Assembly (NCBI RefSeq): GCF_947502445.1
Contig: NZ_CANMZW010000038.1
Location: 1 to 59,682 of the forward strand
Length of the DNA stretch: 59,682 bases
Direction of reading: 5' to 3'
Source: an uncultured Brevibacillus sp.
GTDB taxonomy: Bacteria; Bacillota; Bacilli; Brevibacillales; Brevibacillaceae
Shown: positions 52,280-59,682 of the stretch, one piece after another
How positions within the stretch are numbered: position 1 is the first letter of the stretch
Layout of the letters: each line of letters starts with the position of its first letter
The notes under the pieces: generated by a model
What the model saw: only the letters and a program-made list of their open reading frames with translations
Told to the model about the DNA's origin: nothing
Database searches by the model: none
Translations under genes and position numbers: made by a program

Positions 52280-52807
52280 TTAATAAAAAGGCGAGTGAAA
52301 TGGGGTAATTGCTGCAATCACTGCATCGCGAAAAACATCCGCACGACGGACGCGATCGTCGGTAAATAATCCGTAGGCCCCGCCACGATGGTTGCTGTTT
52401 GTCGTTTTTCCCCATTCATCAATAATGGTATGGAGCTCTATTTTTTCTTGCTTGATACGCTCGGCAGCGAGGTTAGGGATTGGAAAGGACAAGCCTTTTC
52501 CCAAAAAAAGCTGCTTGCCATTCCAGGCCGCACAGACAGAGATGAGATACCATTGCGAAGTGAAGCGATCATCATACATAAGACCGCCTTCCAGACCGAG
52601 TCCGATTTGTGCTTCGGGCAGCGCGGCAAGTACTGCCCTCGCCCGATTAATGGCACCCGTAATGGTTTCGTCCTCGCTCATTGGCTGATCCGAGATACCT
52701 GATGGCACCGATAAGCAGATCGGTTCTACACCCGTCGCCATTTGTACAGCTAATCGCTTTGCTCCATTTGTAGTTCCTAAGCCAAAACGCCATGCAGAAA
52801 TATCCAA
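52280..52807 (-). CDS. DUF84-family inosine/xanthosine triphosphatase-like protein
   Basis: DUF84 (YjjX) enzymes hydrolyse non-canonical purine triphosphates such as ITP and XTP. The 175-residue protein shows GTTNGAKR near the start, VPSGISDQPMSEDETITGA (the family's substrate-site segment) and GLEGGL. The start is TTG 52807, because GGAGG stands eight bases upstream; the open frame to 52849 runs across that site and has none of its own. It is divergent from dapF, with little space for two promoters. Confidence 0.87.
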   Translation of the reverse strand: MDISAWRFGLGTTNGAKRLAVQMATGVEPICLSVPSGISDQPMSEDETITGAINRARAVLAALPEAQIGLGLEGGLMYDDRFTSQWYLISVCAAWNGKQLFLGKGLSFPIPNLAAERIKQEKIELHTIIDEWGKTTNSNHRGGAYGLFTDDRVRRADVFRDAVIAAITPFHSPFY

Positions 52808-52929
52808 GTGCCATTCCTCCGTTTCCAACAATAAGAGGTAGTATACCACTTTCCCACAAGCGGGTGTGTTGTGATAAGATAATGCGTATACGTAAAGTCA
52901 GATATTACAGAGAAAAAGAGGAGTGGACG

Positions 52930-53790
52930 ATGAAATTTACGAAATTGCATGGCTTGGGTAACGATTACGTATATGTCAACTGTTTTGAAGAAGACTTGAC
53001 TGGCGTAGATCTTCCTGAACTGGCAAGACGGGTAAGCGACCGTCATTTTGGGATTGGCGGCGATGGTCTAATCTTAATTTTGCCATCTGAGCGAGCTGAT
53101 TTTCGCATGCGCGTCTTTAATAACGATGGCAGTGAAGCCAAAAACTGTGGCAACGGCCTGCGATGCGTGAGTAAATACGTATTCGATCACGGCTTGACAG
53201 AAAAAGCTACATTCACAGTGGAGACACTTGGCGGTATCATGACACCCGTTGTTTCGCTCGGTGAGGATGGCAAAGTCGAGCAGGTGACGATTGACATGGG
53301 TGAGCCGCGTTTTGAACGGGCGGCGATTCCGATGACTGGCATCCCGGACGAGCAGGCACGCGAAGAGGCGATTGAGGTCGATGGCGAAGTTTTCACGATG
53401 ACAGCCGTCTCGATGGGCAACCCTCACGCCATCATTTTTGTGGATGAGGTTCGTGACGAAGATGTCGCTCGCTACGGATCGAAGATTGAATTCCATCAAT
53501 GGTTTCCAGAGCGCACCAATGTCGAATTTATCCAAATATTGAATCGAAAGGAAATTCTTTTCCGTGTATGGGAGCGCGGTTCAGGAGTGACGCTTGCCTG
53601 TGGTACAGGAGCGTGTGCAGCAGCAGTAGCCGCGTGCCTGAGTGGCAAGACGGATCGGGAAGTAACCGTTCATCTTGCAGGTGGCGACCTGATGATTGAT
53701 TGGCGAGAAAGCGATAATTGCGTCTTCATGACTGGCCCTGCTACTGAAGTGTTTTCAGGAGCGTACATGGGACCGATTCCGTATAAATAA
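52930..53790 (+). CDS. dapF: Diaminopimelate epimerase
   Basis: DapF converts LL- to meso-diaminopimelate for lysine and peptidoglycan. The 286-residue protein has the two catalytic cysteines, Cys73 (NCGNG) and Cys224 (ACGTGAC), and the duplicated DapF fold. ATG 52930 (MKFTKLHGLGNDYV) has GAGGAGTGG upstream; the frame is open back to 52792 without a suitable site. It is monocistronic with its own terminator. Confidence 0.97.
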   Translation: MKFTKLHGLGNDYVYVNCFEEDLTGVDLPELARRVSDRHFGIGGDGLILILPSERADFRMRVFNNDGSEAKNCGNGLRCVSKYVFDHGLTEKATFTVETLGGIMTPVVSLGEDGKVEQVTIDMGEPRFERAAIPMTGIPDEQAREEAIEVDGEVFTMTAVSMGNPHAIIFVDEVRDEDVARYGSKIEFHQWFPERTNVEFIQILNRKEILFRVWERGSGVTLACGTGACAAAVAACLSGKTDREVTVHLAGGDLMIDWRESDNCVFMTGPATEVFSGAYMGPIPYK

Positions 53791-53806
53791 GTTTGTTGAT
53801 TCAATG

Positions 53807-53847
53807 AAAAACCGTTCTTGTCCATGAAAGGGCAGGAACGGTTTTTC
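53807..53847 (+). terminator. dapF terminator
   Basis: AAAAACCGTTC (53807-53817) pairs with GAACGGTTTTT (53836-53846), plus inner pairs and T residues. Confidence 0.9.
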
Positions 53848-53922
53848 GTGTTAGTGAGCCGTGACTTGACCAAAAGACACGTCGTAGCCCAGCTAGGCTT
53901 TCAAATGTGGGGCGAGCTTACC

Positions 53923-54939
53923 TTATTTTCTCCCGGCTGCGATTTTGATCGCTTCCTGATGATCTGGGTCAATCAGATTATCCTTATGGCGCAGGCTCCC
54001 CAGAAAATGAATGTCAAAGTGCCCATTGAAATCATTATTTGCAATGTATTCAATGCTATGAGGCATGGATGTCATCGACGCAGCAATTCGTCTGCCATTT
54101 ACTTCAACAATGACGGGCCGGACACTCCAGGAAAAAGAACCTCCCCAGATGTCTTTAATCATCGCTGAATCAGCTGTAGTAAGCGGCTCCGTATCGGAAT
54201 GGGAGGCGCCGATCGTGCGTTTTACACGGAAGGTCTTTTTCGTTGCAAAGTCGGTTACTGTGGCGACAGCATTGATCGGAAACAAGTATTGCGCTGCTTC
54301 AAACCAGTCCAAATATTCGCCATAGGCAGAGCCTGTCACTGCTGTTTTCGGGATATGATGCACGGGTACCTTTACCAATTGTCCGATTTGCAGGTAAGCC
54401 GTTTCTGACAGACCGTTTGCTTGGAGGAATTCTGACATCGGAATCCCGTGTGCAATTGAAATCGTCCAAGGAGTATCTCCAGCTGCTACTTTGTAGCTGA
54501 CATTCTCCACCCAGGGCTTGTCCTGTCCTGTAGCGGGCTTGGGCTGTGCACTCTGATCTGAAGAAGCTTTTGTCGGGATGAGCAGCTTTTGTCCAATCCA
54601 CAGATCGTCAGTTGTCGGCAATTGATTGACATTCACAATACTCTGAATGCTTACGCCATAGGTAGCGGCGATTTTCCACAAGACATCACCTGATTTCACT
54701 GTATAGACGAGAGAGCTCGGTGGTATGTATAAAGTCTGACCCACCATAATCGTGTCGGAAGTCAGATGATTAGCTAGCTTTAGCTGTTCGACAGTGATTT
54801 GATTGCGATAAGCGATATTGCCGAGAGTATCCCCGGACACGACTGTAACCGATTGTGCCCATGCGGAAGTGGCAGGGAGCAGAGTAGCGATCAATAATGT
54901 TGTTGCGGTCAGACGTTTCCATCTTGATGTTTTGAACAT
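53923..54939 (-). CDS. Secreted LysM-domain protein with an uncharacterised C-terminal domain
   Basis: The 338-residue protein has a signal peptide (about residues 1-28, ending AWA) and three LysM peptidoglycan-binding modules: VVSGDTLGNIA (about 33), VKSGDVLWKIA (about 82) and VAAGDTPWTIS (about 152). About 130 C-terminal residues follow (NAVATVTDFATKKTFRV... to ...FDIHFLGSLRHKDN), which look like the domain often paired with LysM or copper-amine-oxidase-like modules in Bacillales. Its His- and Asp-rich end (HFDIHF, DPDHQEA) suggests a metal or catalytic site, unproven. GAGGAGGC precedes the ATG. Confidence 0.87.
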   Translation of the reverse strand: MFKTSRWKRLTATTLLIATLLPATSAWAQSVTVVSGDTLGNIAYRNQITVEQLKLANHLTSDTIMVGQTLYIPPSSLVYTVKSGDVLWKIAATYGVSIQSIVNVNQLPTTDDLWIGQKLLIPTKASSDQSAQPKPATGQDKPWVENVSYKVAAGDTPWTISIAHGIPMSEFLQANGLSETAYLQIGQLVKVPVHHIPKTAVTGSAYGEYLDWFEAAQYLFPINAVATVTDFATKKTFRVKRTIGASHSDTEPLTTADSAMIKDIWGGSFSWSVRPVIVEVNGRRIAASMTSMPHSIEYIANNDFNGHFDIHFLGSLRHKDNLIDPDHQEAIKIAAGRK

Positions 54940-55112
54940 GAAAGCCTCCTCGATGCCGTAGCATGATGTATTTGACTGATACAGTATTATTGTACGCAGT
55001 CAAGATACAGGCTTTCACCCGCCAAATACCCCCTCGGGTGGTCGGTTTTTCCACCATCTGAACAAAGATTGTACCCCCAGTAGGAGTGCCAAAGTAAAAA
55101 ATAAGGTGAGAA

Positions 55113-55165
55113 GACATAAAAATAGCGCGGTTGCGGCAATTATATCTTGCCACTACCCGCGCTAT
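55113..55165 (-). terminator. Terminator of the small coiled-coil gene
   Basis: Minus strand ATAGCGCGG and CCGCGCTAT arms with an inner GGCA/TGCC stem and a TTTTTATG tail. Confidence 0.85.
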
Positions 55166-55187
55166 CGAAAGGAAAATAAGCGAAAAG

Positions 55188-55328
55188 TCACCCGTTGTAC
55201 ACCTCATTTAGATATGCGACATCTGTTCGGTCCGGACTTTTGTTCATTTTGGCCAACTCAGCCTGCAGACGCTTCAATTCTGCTTCCATTTTTCTGATTT
55301 TTTCTTGCATAGCTTGTGTTGTCATCAT
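55188..55328 (-). CDS. Small coiled-coil protein
   Basis: A 46-residue frame (MMTTQAMQEKIRKMEAELKR...) with a heptad-like Lys/Glu/Leu coiled coil in residues 7-30 and a short polar tail. The double ATG (55328, 55325) follows GGGGAGAG, and the second is better spaced. It has its own terminator, which supports a real gene although it is too short for standard gene calling. Family not recognised. Confidence 0.65.
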   Translation of the reverse strand: MMTTQAMQEKIRKMEAELKRLQAELAKMNKSPDRTDVAYLNEVYNG

Positions 55329-55601
55329 TGTTCTCTCCCCGTTGTTATTGTTTTATCTAAATTTATTGACTATTCTAACGAAAGGAAATGAAGAAGTAAA
55401 TAGCCTATATCTGCATGTAAGCGTTTTAGCTGTGAATACTCTGTGAACGAACGTTCAGATTTTGGTTTTTTTGCTTGTTGTTTCTTCTATAGTCGGGAAA
55501 AATAAGGCTGTAAAGGTGCTTTCCACTGTATGAATCGGGAAAAGTCATGGTATGATGAAGCGTAGACTCAAGGCAGCTTGCCTTCAGGAAGGTGTATACT
55601 G

Positions 55602-56744
55602 GTGATTTACTTGGATAACAGTGCTACGACCCGTCCGCATCCACAGGTCATTGAAACTGTGCGACGGGCAATGGAAAGCTATTACGGAAATCCGTCTTCT
55701 TTGCACCAAAAAGGGGTAGAAGCTGAGAATGTGCTAAAGCAGGCACGAAAGGTAGCAGCGCAGTACCTCGGATGTAGGGAAGCAGAAATCATTTTTACCT
55801 CAGGCGGTACGGAAAGCAATAATACGGCGATCAAAGGCATTGCCTTTCAATATCAGAACAGAGGGAAGCATATCATTACGACCCAGGTTGAGCATCCGGC
55901 GGTTTATGATGTTTGCAAGCAGCTGGAGGGCCTGGGGTTCTCCATAACGTATCTACCTGTCGATCGTGATGGTCGTGTATCCGTGGATGATCTCAAGCGG
56001 GCAATGCGTCCGGATACCATTCTCGTATCTGTCATGCACGTGAATAATGAGCTTGGCACGATCCAACCTGTCACAGAAATAGGGCAGTGGCTGAAGCAGT
56101 ATCCGAAGGTGCTGTTTCACGTAGACGCCGTGCAAGCCATCGGCAAGGTTCCACTGCGAATCAAAGATTCTGGCATTGATCTCATGAGTGTCTCTGCACA
56201 CAAATTCTACGGTCCGCGTGGGATTGGCATTTTGTATAAGCGCGAGGGTCTGATCATTCATCCACTCATGATGGGTGGCGGACAAGAAGCCGGAGTACGA
56301 TCAGGAACAGAAAATCTGCCAGCAATCGCAGGCATGGCAAAAGCCTTTCGAATCTTGGAAGAGCTAGGTACTGTGGAAAGCATCCGGCTCCAGGGCTTGA
56401 ATCAACAGCTCCGCGAAGGCATCTCTCGCATCGAAGGCTGCATCATCAATACACCCGAGACAGGTGTTGCTCCACATATCATGAATTTGTCGGTACCGGG
56501 AGTGAAAGCAGAGGTTCTGCTGCATGCTTTGGAGGAGAGAAGCTTTTTGATCTCTACGAAATCTGCCTGCTCGTCCAAAATAAACGAGCCAAGTCGCGTA
56601 CTGACTGCAATCGGCATCGCGCGGGATTGCGCACTGTCGTCGCTCCGTATCAGCTTGGGAAGAGAAAATAATGCCGAGGATATCAACGGGTTTGTATCTG
56701 CATTACAGGATTGTGTGGTCAAGCTGCGTTCTTATATGAAGTAA
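55602..56744 (+). CDS. nifS: Cysteine desulfurase (NifS/IscS family)
   Basis: This PLP enzyme takes sulfur from cysteine and passes it, as persulfide, to acceptors. The 380-residue protein has YLDNSATT at the start, PLP lysine Lys201 (SAHKFYGPRG) and active-site Cys323 in STKSACSS. Directly upstream of thiI, it is the likely dedicated sulfur donor for 4-thiouridine in tRNA, like NifZ in B. subtilis. GTG 55602 has GGAAGGTG upstream; the frame to 55578 lacks a site. Fifty-one bases separate it from thiI. Confidence 0.94.
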   Translation: MIYLDNSATTRPHPQVIETVRRAMESYYGNPSSLHQKGVEAENVLKQARKVAAQYLGCREAEIIFTSGGTESNNTAIKGIAFQYQNRGKHIITTQVEHPAVYDVCKQLEGLGFSITYLPVDRDGRVSVDDLKRAMRPDTILVSVMHVNNELGTIQPVTEIGQWLKQYPKVLFHVDAVQAIGKVPLRIKDSGIDLMSVSAHKFYGPRGIGILYKREGLIIHPLMMGGGQEAGVRSGTENLPAIAGMAKAFRILEELGTVESIRLQGLNQQLREGISRIEGCIINTPETGVAPHIMNLSVPGVKAEVLLHALEERSFLISTKSACSSKINEPSRVLTAIGIARDCALSSLRISLGRENNAEDINGFVSALQDCVVKLRSYMK

Positions 56745-56795
56745 CGCATTTACTTTTTTACAGAATAAAGCGTTTCTAACAAAAAGGAGATAATC

Positions 56796-57995
56796 ATGAA
56801 CTACGATGTTATTTTGATTCGTTACGGAGAACTGGCCTTAAAAGGAAAGAACCGCGATCAGTTTGAGGAAGCTCTCGTAAGAAGTGTTAAAAGCGTTCTG
56901 CGTTCCTTCTTTAAAGTAAAAGTACGCCGCAATTACGGCAGAATGTATGTCGAGCTGCATGGGGAAGATGCATATGCGGTTATGGAGCGCCTGAAGCGTG
57001 TTTTCGGAATTTCATCCTTTAGCCCGACTGTGCAGGTTGACCCTGACATCGAGAACATTAAGGCCAAGGCACTTGAAATGATTCGACAGTTAAATCCGCA
57101 GCCACGTACCTTCCGTGTCGTGACGCGCCGCGCAGACAAGCGCTATCCGATTCCTTCTATGGAAGTAAACCGCATGGTAGGAACACATATCCTGCGGGCG
57201 ATTCCTGCGATCAGTGTAGATGTGCATGAGCCCGAAGCGATTGTAAACCTCGAAATTCGGACAGAAGGAACCTACTTGAGCTGTGAGACTATTCCGGGAC
57301 CTGGCGGTTTGCCAGTAGGTGTGAGCGGGAAAGTGCTCCTCTTGCTATCTGGGGGGATTGATAGTCCGGTTGCTGGCTGGATGATGCTGAAGCGTGGGGT
57401 GACACTTGAAGCCATTCACTTCCACAGTTATCCATTCACGAGTGAGCGTGCCTTGCAAAAAGTACGCGATCTCGCTCAAAAGCTGGCGAAATGGGGAGGA
57501 ACTGTTCGTCTTCACGTCGTACCTTTTACAGAGATCCAGACACAGATTCGCGAAAAGTGCCCAGAGGACTATCTCATTACGATCATGCGCCGGTTTATGA
57601 TGCGTGTATCGGAGCGAGTAGCTGCTAATACAAAGGCAAAGGCGCTTGCCACAGGTGAAAGCTTGGGACAAGTCGCTTCTCAGACGCTTGAGAGCATGGA
57701 TACGATCAATAAAGTGATTTCTATCCCAATGCTGCGACCACTTGTTGGTATGGACAAAATCGACATTACCGACATCTCGCGTAAAATCGATACGTATGAG
57801 CTGTCTATTTTGCCGTATGAGGATTGCTGCACCGTATTTACACCGAAAAACCCGGTAACACGTCCGAAGCCATACTTGGCTGCTCGTTTTGAGGAGGCAC
57901 TGGATGTAGAGGCTCTCGTAGAGAATGCCGTAGCTGGGACTGTGATTGAAGAAATTACGACCAAACCAAAAGAAGCAGCAACAGATCTGTTCTAA
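56796..57995 (+). CDS. thiI: tRNA 4-thiouridine synthetase ThiI
   Basis: ThiI adenylates and thiolates U8 of tRNA. The 399-residue protein has a ferredoxin-like and THUMP RNA-binding region (about residues 1-165) and a PP-loop ATPase domain with SGGIDSPVAGW (about 184-194). The C-terminal rhodanese domain of the E. coli enzyme is absent, as is normal in Bacillales, so the sulfur comes straight from the adjacent desulfurase. AAAAAGGAG precedes the ATG. Confidence 0.96.
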   Translation: MNYDVILIRYGELALKGKNRDQFEEALVRSVKSVLRSFFKVKVRRNYGRMYVELHGEDAYAVMERLKRVFGISSFSPTVQVDPDIENIKAKALEMIRQLNPQPRTFRVVTRRADKRYPIPSMEVNRMVGTHILRAIPAISVDVHEPEAIVNLEIRTEGTYLSCETIPGPGGLPVGVSGKVLLLLSGGIDSPVAGWMMLKRGVTLEAIHFHSYPFTSERALQKVRDLAQKLAKWGGTVRLHVVPFTEIQTQIREKCPEDYLITIMRRFMMRVSERVAANTKAKALATGESLGQVASQTLESMDTINKVISIPMLRPLVGMDKIDITDISRKIDTYELSILPYEDCCTVFTPKNPVTRPKPYLAARFEEALDVEALVENAVAGTVIEEITTKPKEAATDLF

Positions 57996-58039
57996 CTGTA
58001 CATTCACTGATAGAAAAGGAAGAACGGGGAGAGGTTGTC

Positions 58040-58816
58040 ATGATTATCCGTTATGAGCGCAACGGCAAGGTGAAGCATGGATGGATGGTAGAGGCGGATC
58101 ACAAAGTACGTGTGATCGAAGGGGACATTTATAAAATCCAATCGGCAAAACCGATCATGACAGGACTCGAGCTGTCATTGGACGACATTACAGTAAAAGC
58201 CCCTAGTGAACCAAGCAAAGTGGTGTGTATCGGCGTAAACTACCGAGACCATGCGGAGGAAATGGACATTGAGCTGCCAAAAGAGCCATTGATGTTTTTA
58301 AAGCCATCTACGACTGTTGTAGGTCCGAATGAGCCGATTGTATACCCAAAGCTGACGGAGAACCTTCATTATGAAGGAGAGCTGGCTGTTGTCATCAAGA
58401 AAGAGGCGAAAAAGGTCAAAGCTGAAGATGCTGATGATTACATCCTGGGGGTTACGTGTGCGATTGATGTGACTGCACGTGATTTGCAAATGTCAGACGG
58501 GCAGTGGACTCGTGCTAAAAGCTTTGATACGTTTTGCCCGCTTGGCCCAGCGATAGCAGCCAAACTGGATTACCAAAATTTGCGTATCGTGACTCGTGTA
58601 AATGGGGAAGTGCGTCAGGATTCGAACACGAATCAAATGGTTTTTACCATTCCGCAAATCGTGGAAGCTGTTTCTGCCGTGATGACCTTGCTGCCAGGTG
58701 ACGTCATTCTTACGGGTACGCCACCAGGAGTAGGTGAGCTCAAGCCGGGAGATGAGATCTCGGTAAGTATCGAAGGAATTGGAACGCTCTGTACTCATGT
58801 TATTACAGAAGAATAG
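58040..58816 (+). CDS. Fumarylacetoacetate hydrolase (FAH) family protein
   Basis: A 258-residue FAH-fold protein: an N-terminal domain of about 55 residues and the FAH core with GVNYRDHAEEM (about residues 67-77), metal ligands in HYEGELAVVI (two Glu), and the Asp ligand in the DVTARDLQ region (about 145). The family includes oxaloacetate decarboxylases, fumarylpyruvate hydrolases and catechol-pathway enzymes; the exact reaction is not predictable. GGGGAGAGG precedes the ATG. It is 44 bases after thiI, and a terminator follows. Confidence 0.9.
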   Translation: MIIRYERNGKVKHGWMVEADHKVRVIEGDIYKIQSAKPIMTGLELSLDDITVKAPSEPSKVVCIGVNYRDHAEEMDIELPKEPLMFLKPSTTVVGPNEPIVYPKLTENLHYEGELAVVIKKEAKKVKAEDADDYILGVTCAIDVTARDLQMSDGQWTRAKSFDTFCPLGPAIAAKLDYQNLRIVTRVNGEVRQDSNTNQMVFTIPQIVEAVSAVMTLLPGDVILTGTPPGVGELKPGDEISVSIEGIGTLCTHVITEE

Positions 58817-58838
58817 TTATTCTTTTGTTAAATAGCCA

Positions 58839-58877
58839 AGCCCCCTCCACATGACTTTTTGGAGGGGGCTGTGTTTT
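58839..58877. terminator. Bidirectional terminator
   Basis: A perfect 10-bp GC-rich stem (AGCCCCCTCC with GGAGGGGGCT) with a T-rich side toward the plus strand, between converging genes. Confidence 0.88.
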
Positions 58878-58878
58878 A

Positions 58879-59160
58879 CTACTCTTCTTCATTAGGATCA
58901 TCGTGTATCGGATGAGCCGAAGGGTCTTGTCGAGGCAAGTCTTGATGCATGAGCCTGGTTTCATATGTGAAGCGTGTTGTCGTTGAATGCTGTCCTGGCT
59001 CCCAGCCTGTAGCTTTTCCTAGTCTGACTTCGTTTGTAGAAGCTCCATACGGACCTTCGGGAAATTCTTCTTGCAGAATTTCGTTTCGTTGTGATTCAAC
59101 GGTGGACAACTCGCTGTATCGGTCATTTTCATACTCTTCATAGGTTGGTTTGGGATCCAC
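58879..59160 (-). CDS. Conserved hypothetical acidic protein
   Basis: A 93-residue hydrophilic protein rich in Glu, Asp, Arg and Thr, without membrane helix or signal peptide. Family not recognised. GTG 59160 has AAAGGCGGTG six bases upstream. It lies between the FAH-family gene and the rRNA operon promoters, and reads away from them. Confidence 0.65.
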   Translation of the reverse strand: MDPKPTYEEYENDRYSELSTVESQRNEILQEEFPEGPYGASTNEVRLGKATGWEPGQHSTTTRFTYETRLMHQDLPRQDPSAHPIHDDPNEEE

Positions 59161-59316
59161 TTGGGCACCGCCTTTGCAAATATTTGCTTATGAATTCTGG
59201 AGCGCATGGAACTTTTCACTAAAAAGCGGTCGCACCTCCATGCAGTGGCCTCGATAGAGGTTTTTTATAGAAGGAATAGGCTTTCAGGGATAGTGTGAAA
59301 TAAAAGGAGGACTGTT

Positions 59317-59361
59317 ATGCGTTTTTCTATTGACTTCTCGATTTTGTTCATTTATATTTAA
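59317..59361 (+). other. 14-codon open frame with a strong ribosome binding site, overlapping rrn P1
   Basis: AAAAGGAGG (59302-59310) stands six bases before ATG 59317, and the frame MRFSIDFSILFIYI ends at TAA 59361. The -35 and -10 of rrn P1 lie inside it, so it could be translated only from an upstream promoter that I cannot find. The other part of the gap, 59161-59301, holds a weak CCTC/GAGG hairpin with a T-run near 59250-59267 and nothing else I can support. Confidence 0.25.
59330..59358 (+). promoter_or_regulatory. rRNA operon promoter P1
   Basis: TTGACT (59330-59335), a 17-base spacer and TATATT (59353-59358). Confidence 0.8.
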
Positions 59362-59422
59362 ATTCTGCCGCAATTGATCAAGGTTTTTGAAAAAGATGCG
59401 GAGAAAAAGAACAAAAAACATC

Positions 59423-59452
59423 TTGACTTTTGAGGTGGATTTTTGATACATT
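59423..59452 (+). promoter_or_regulatory. rRNA operon promoter P2
   Basis: TTGACT (59423-59428), an 18-base spacer and TACATT (59447-59452). Confidence 0.7.
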
Positions 59453-59498
59453 AGAACTTGTCGCTGCAAGAGTGATAAAAGAGGATTGAAAAAACCTC

Positions 59499-59527
59499 TT
59501 GCAAAACAAAAAACAATATGATAAGAT
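59499..59527 (+). promoter_or_regulatory. rRNA operon promoter P3
   Basis: TTGCAA (59499-59504), a 17-base spacer and TAAGAT (59522-59527). It is closest to the 16S gene, as for the strongest Bacillus rrn promoters. Confidence 0.7.
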
Positions 59528-59559
59528 CAAGAAGTCGCTTTTTGGGCGAATTGGAAAAA

Positions 59560-59569
59560 TGTTCTTTGA
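59560..59569 (+). promoter_or_regulatory. rrn leader boxA antitermination element
   Basis: TGTTCTTTGA, followed by AAACTGAAC, matches the boxA region of Bacillus rRNA leaders, which recruits NusB/NusE against premature termination. It lies about 70 bases before the 16S gene. Confidence 0.8.
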
Positions 59570-59638
59570 AAACTGAACAGCGAAAGTGTTAATGAGTCTA
59601 TCATGAAATGATTTGCCAGCTTTGAACCAGCAACAAAC

Positions 59639-59682
59639 TTTATTGGAGAGTTTGATCCTGGCTCAGGACGAACGCTGGCGGC
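59639..59682 (+). rRNA. rrs: 16S ribosomal RNA, 5' end (cut by window edge)
   Basis: The sequence contains AGAGTTTGATCCTGGCTCAG, the universal 16S 5' region, starting about 11 bases in. The mature 5' end is placed at TTTATTGG (59639) by comparison with Bacillus 16S. Only 44 bases are present. Confidence 0.97.

Noticed and set aside
57345..58007. Minus-strand open frame of 220 codons opposite thiI
   Set aside because: thiI is certain on the plus strand. The shadow has a Cys/His/Ile composition typical of an antisense frame and no start signal.
59161..59638. tRNA genes before 16S rRNA
   Set aside because: No cloverleaf or T-loop GTTCGAATC-type sequence was found. The region is promoters and leader only.
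1..59682. CRISPR array, prophage or further insertion sequences
   Set aside because: No regularly spaced repeats, integrase, phage structural genes or further transposase motifs were seen beyond the left-edge remnant.

Overview
This window reads as chromosomal DNA of an aerobic, spore-forming, low-GC Gram-positive bacterium of the Bacillales, most likely Brevibacillus or a close relative (genus is an inference). Support comes from CcpA, CodY, AcuABC and RpsD homologues, sporulation genes (refZ, ytrH-ytrI, spo0M, YjcZ-like peptides), strong AGGAGG-type ribosome binding sites, and a Bacillus-style rRNA operon starting at the right edge. I see no prophage, CRISPR array or tRNA gene. The only mobile DNA is the probable right end of an IS3-family element at the left edge.

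Region 1 (1-9.6 kb): IS remnant, csoR, ccpA, a nucleosidase-glutaredoxin fusion, then on the minus strand acuC-acuB-acuA, a large class A penicillin-binding protein, and rpsD with a long structured leader. Region 2 (9.6-25.9 kb): an S-layer-anchored YcdB-like protein, a histidine phosphatase, a GAF-GGDEF diguanylate cyclase (DgcP type), a metallo-beta-lactamase-fold hydrolase, a lipoprotein behind a possible regulatory RNA, refZ and an unusual ezrA. The backbone rpsD / dgcP / refZ / ezrA / nifS / thiI is the B. subtilis order, but here it is interrupted by tens of kilobases of other genes.

Region 3 (25.9-34.2 kb): an MFS transporter, a glutamate symporter overlapping a formimidoylglutamase-like gene and divergent from a LysR regulator, two YjcZ-like mini-genes, ytrH-ytrI, spo0M and a stand-alone codY. 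Region 4 (34.2-45.0 kb) is the most striking block: a nine-gene operon encoding an M81 (MlrC-like) metallopeptidase, a SIS-domain RpiR regulator, a five-component oligopeptide ABC importer, an N-acylamino-acid racemase-type enolase-superfamily enzyme and a serine beta-lactamase-like peptidase. Together they look like a route for importing and dismantling unusual peptides, perhaps with D-residues or from cell wall. It starts at a near-consensus promoter followed by an inverted repeat.

Region 5 (45-59.7 kb): an ArsR-type regulator and three MFS exporters around two identical-geometry inverted repeats, a short-chain dehydrogenase, small proteins, a HAD nucleotidase, a DUF84 phosphatase, dapF, a LysM protein, the nifS-thiI thiolation pair, an FAH-family hydrolase, and three tandem rRNA promoters leading into the 5' end of 16S rRNA.
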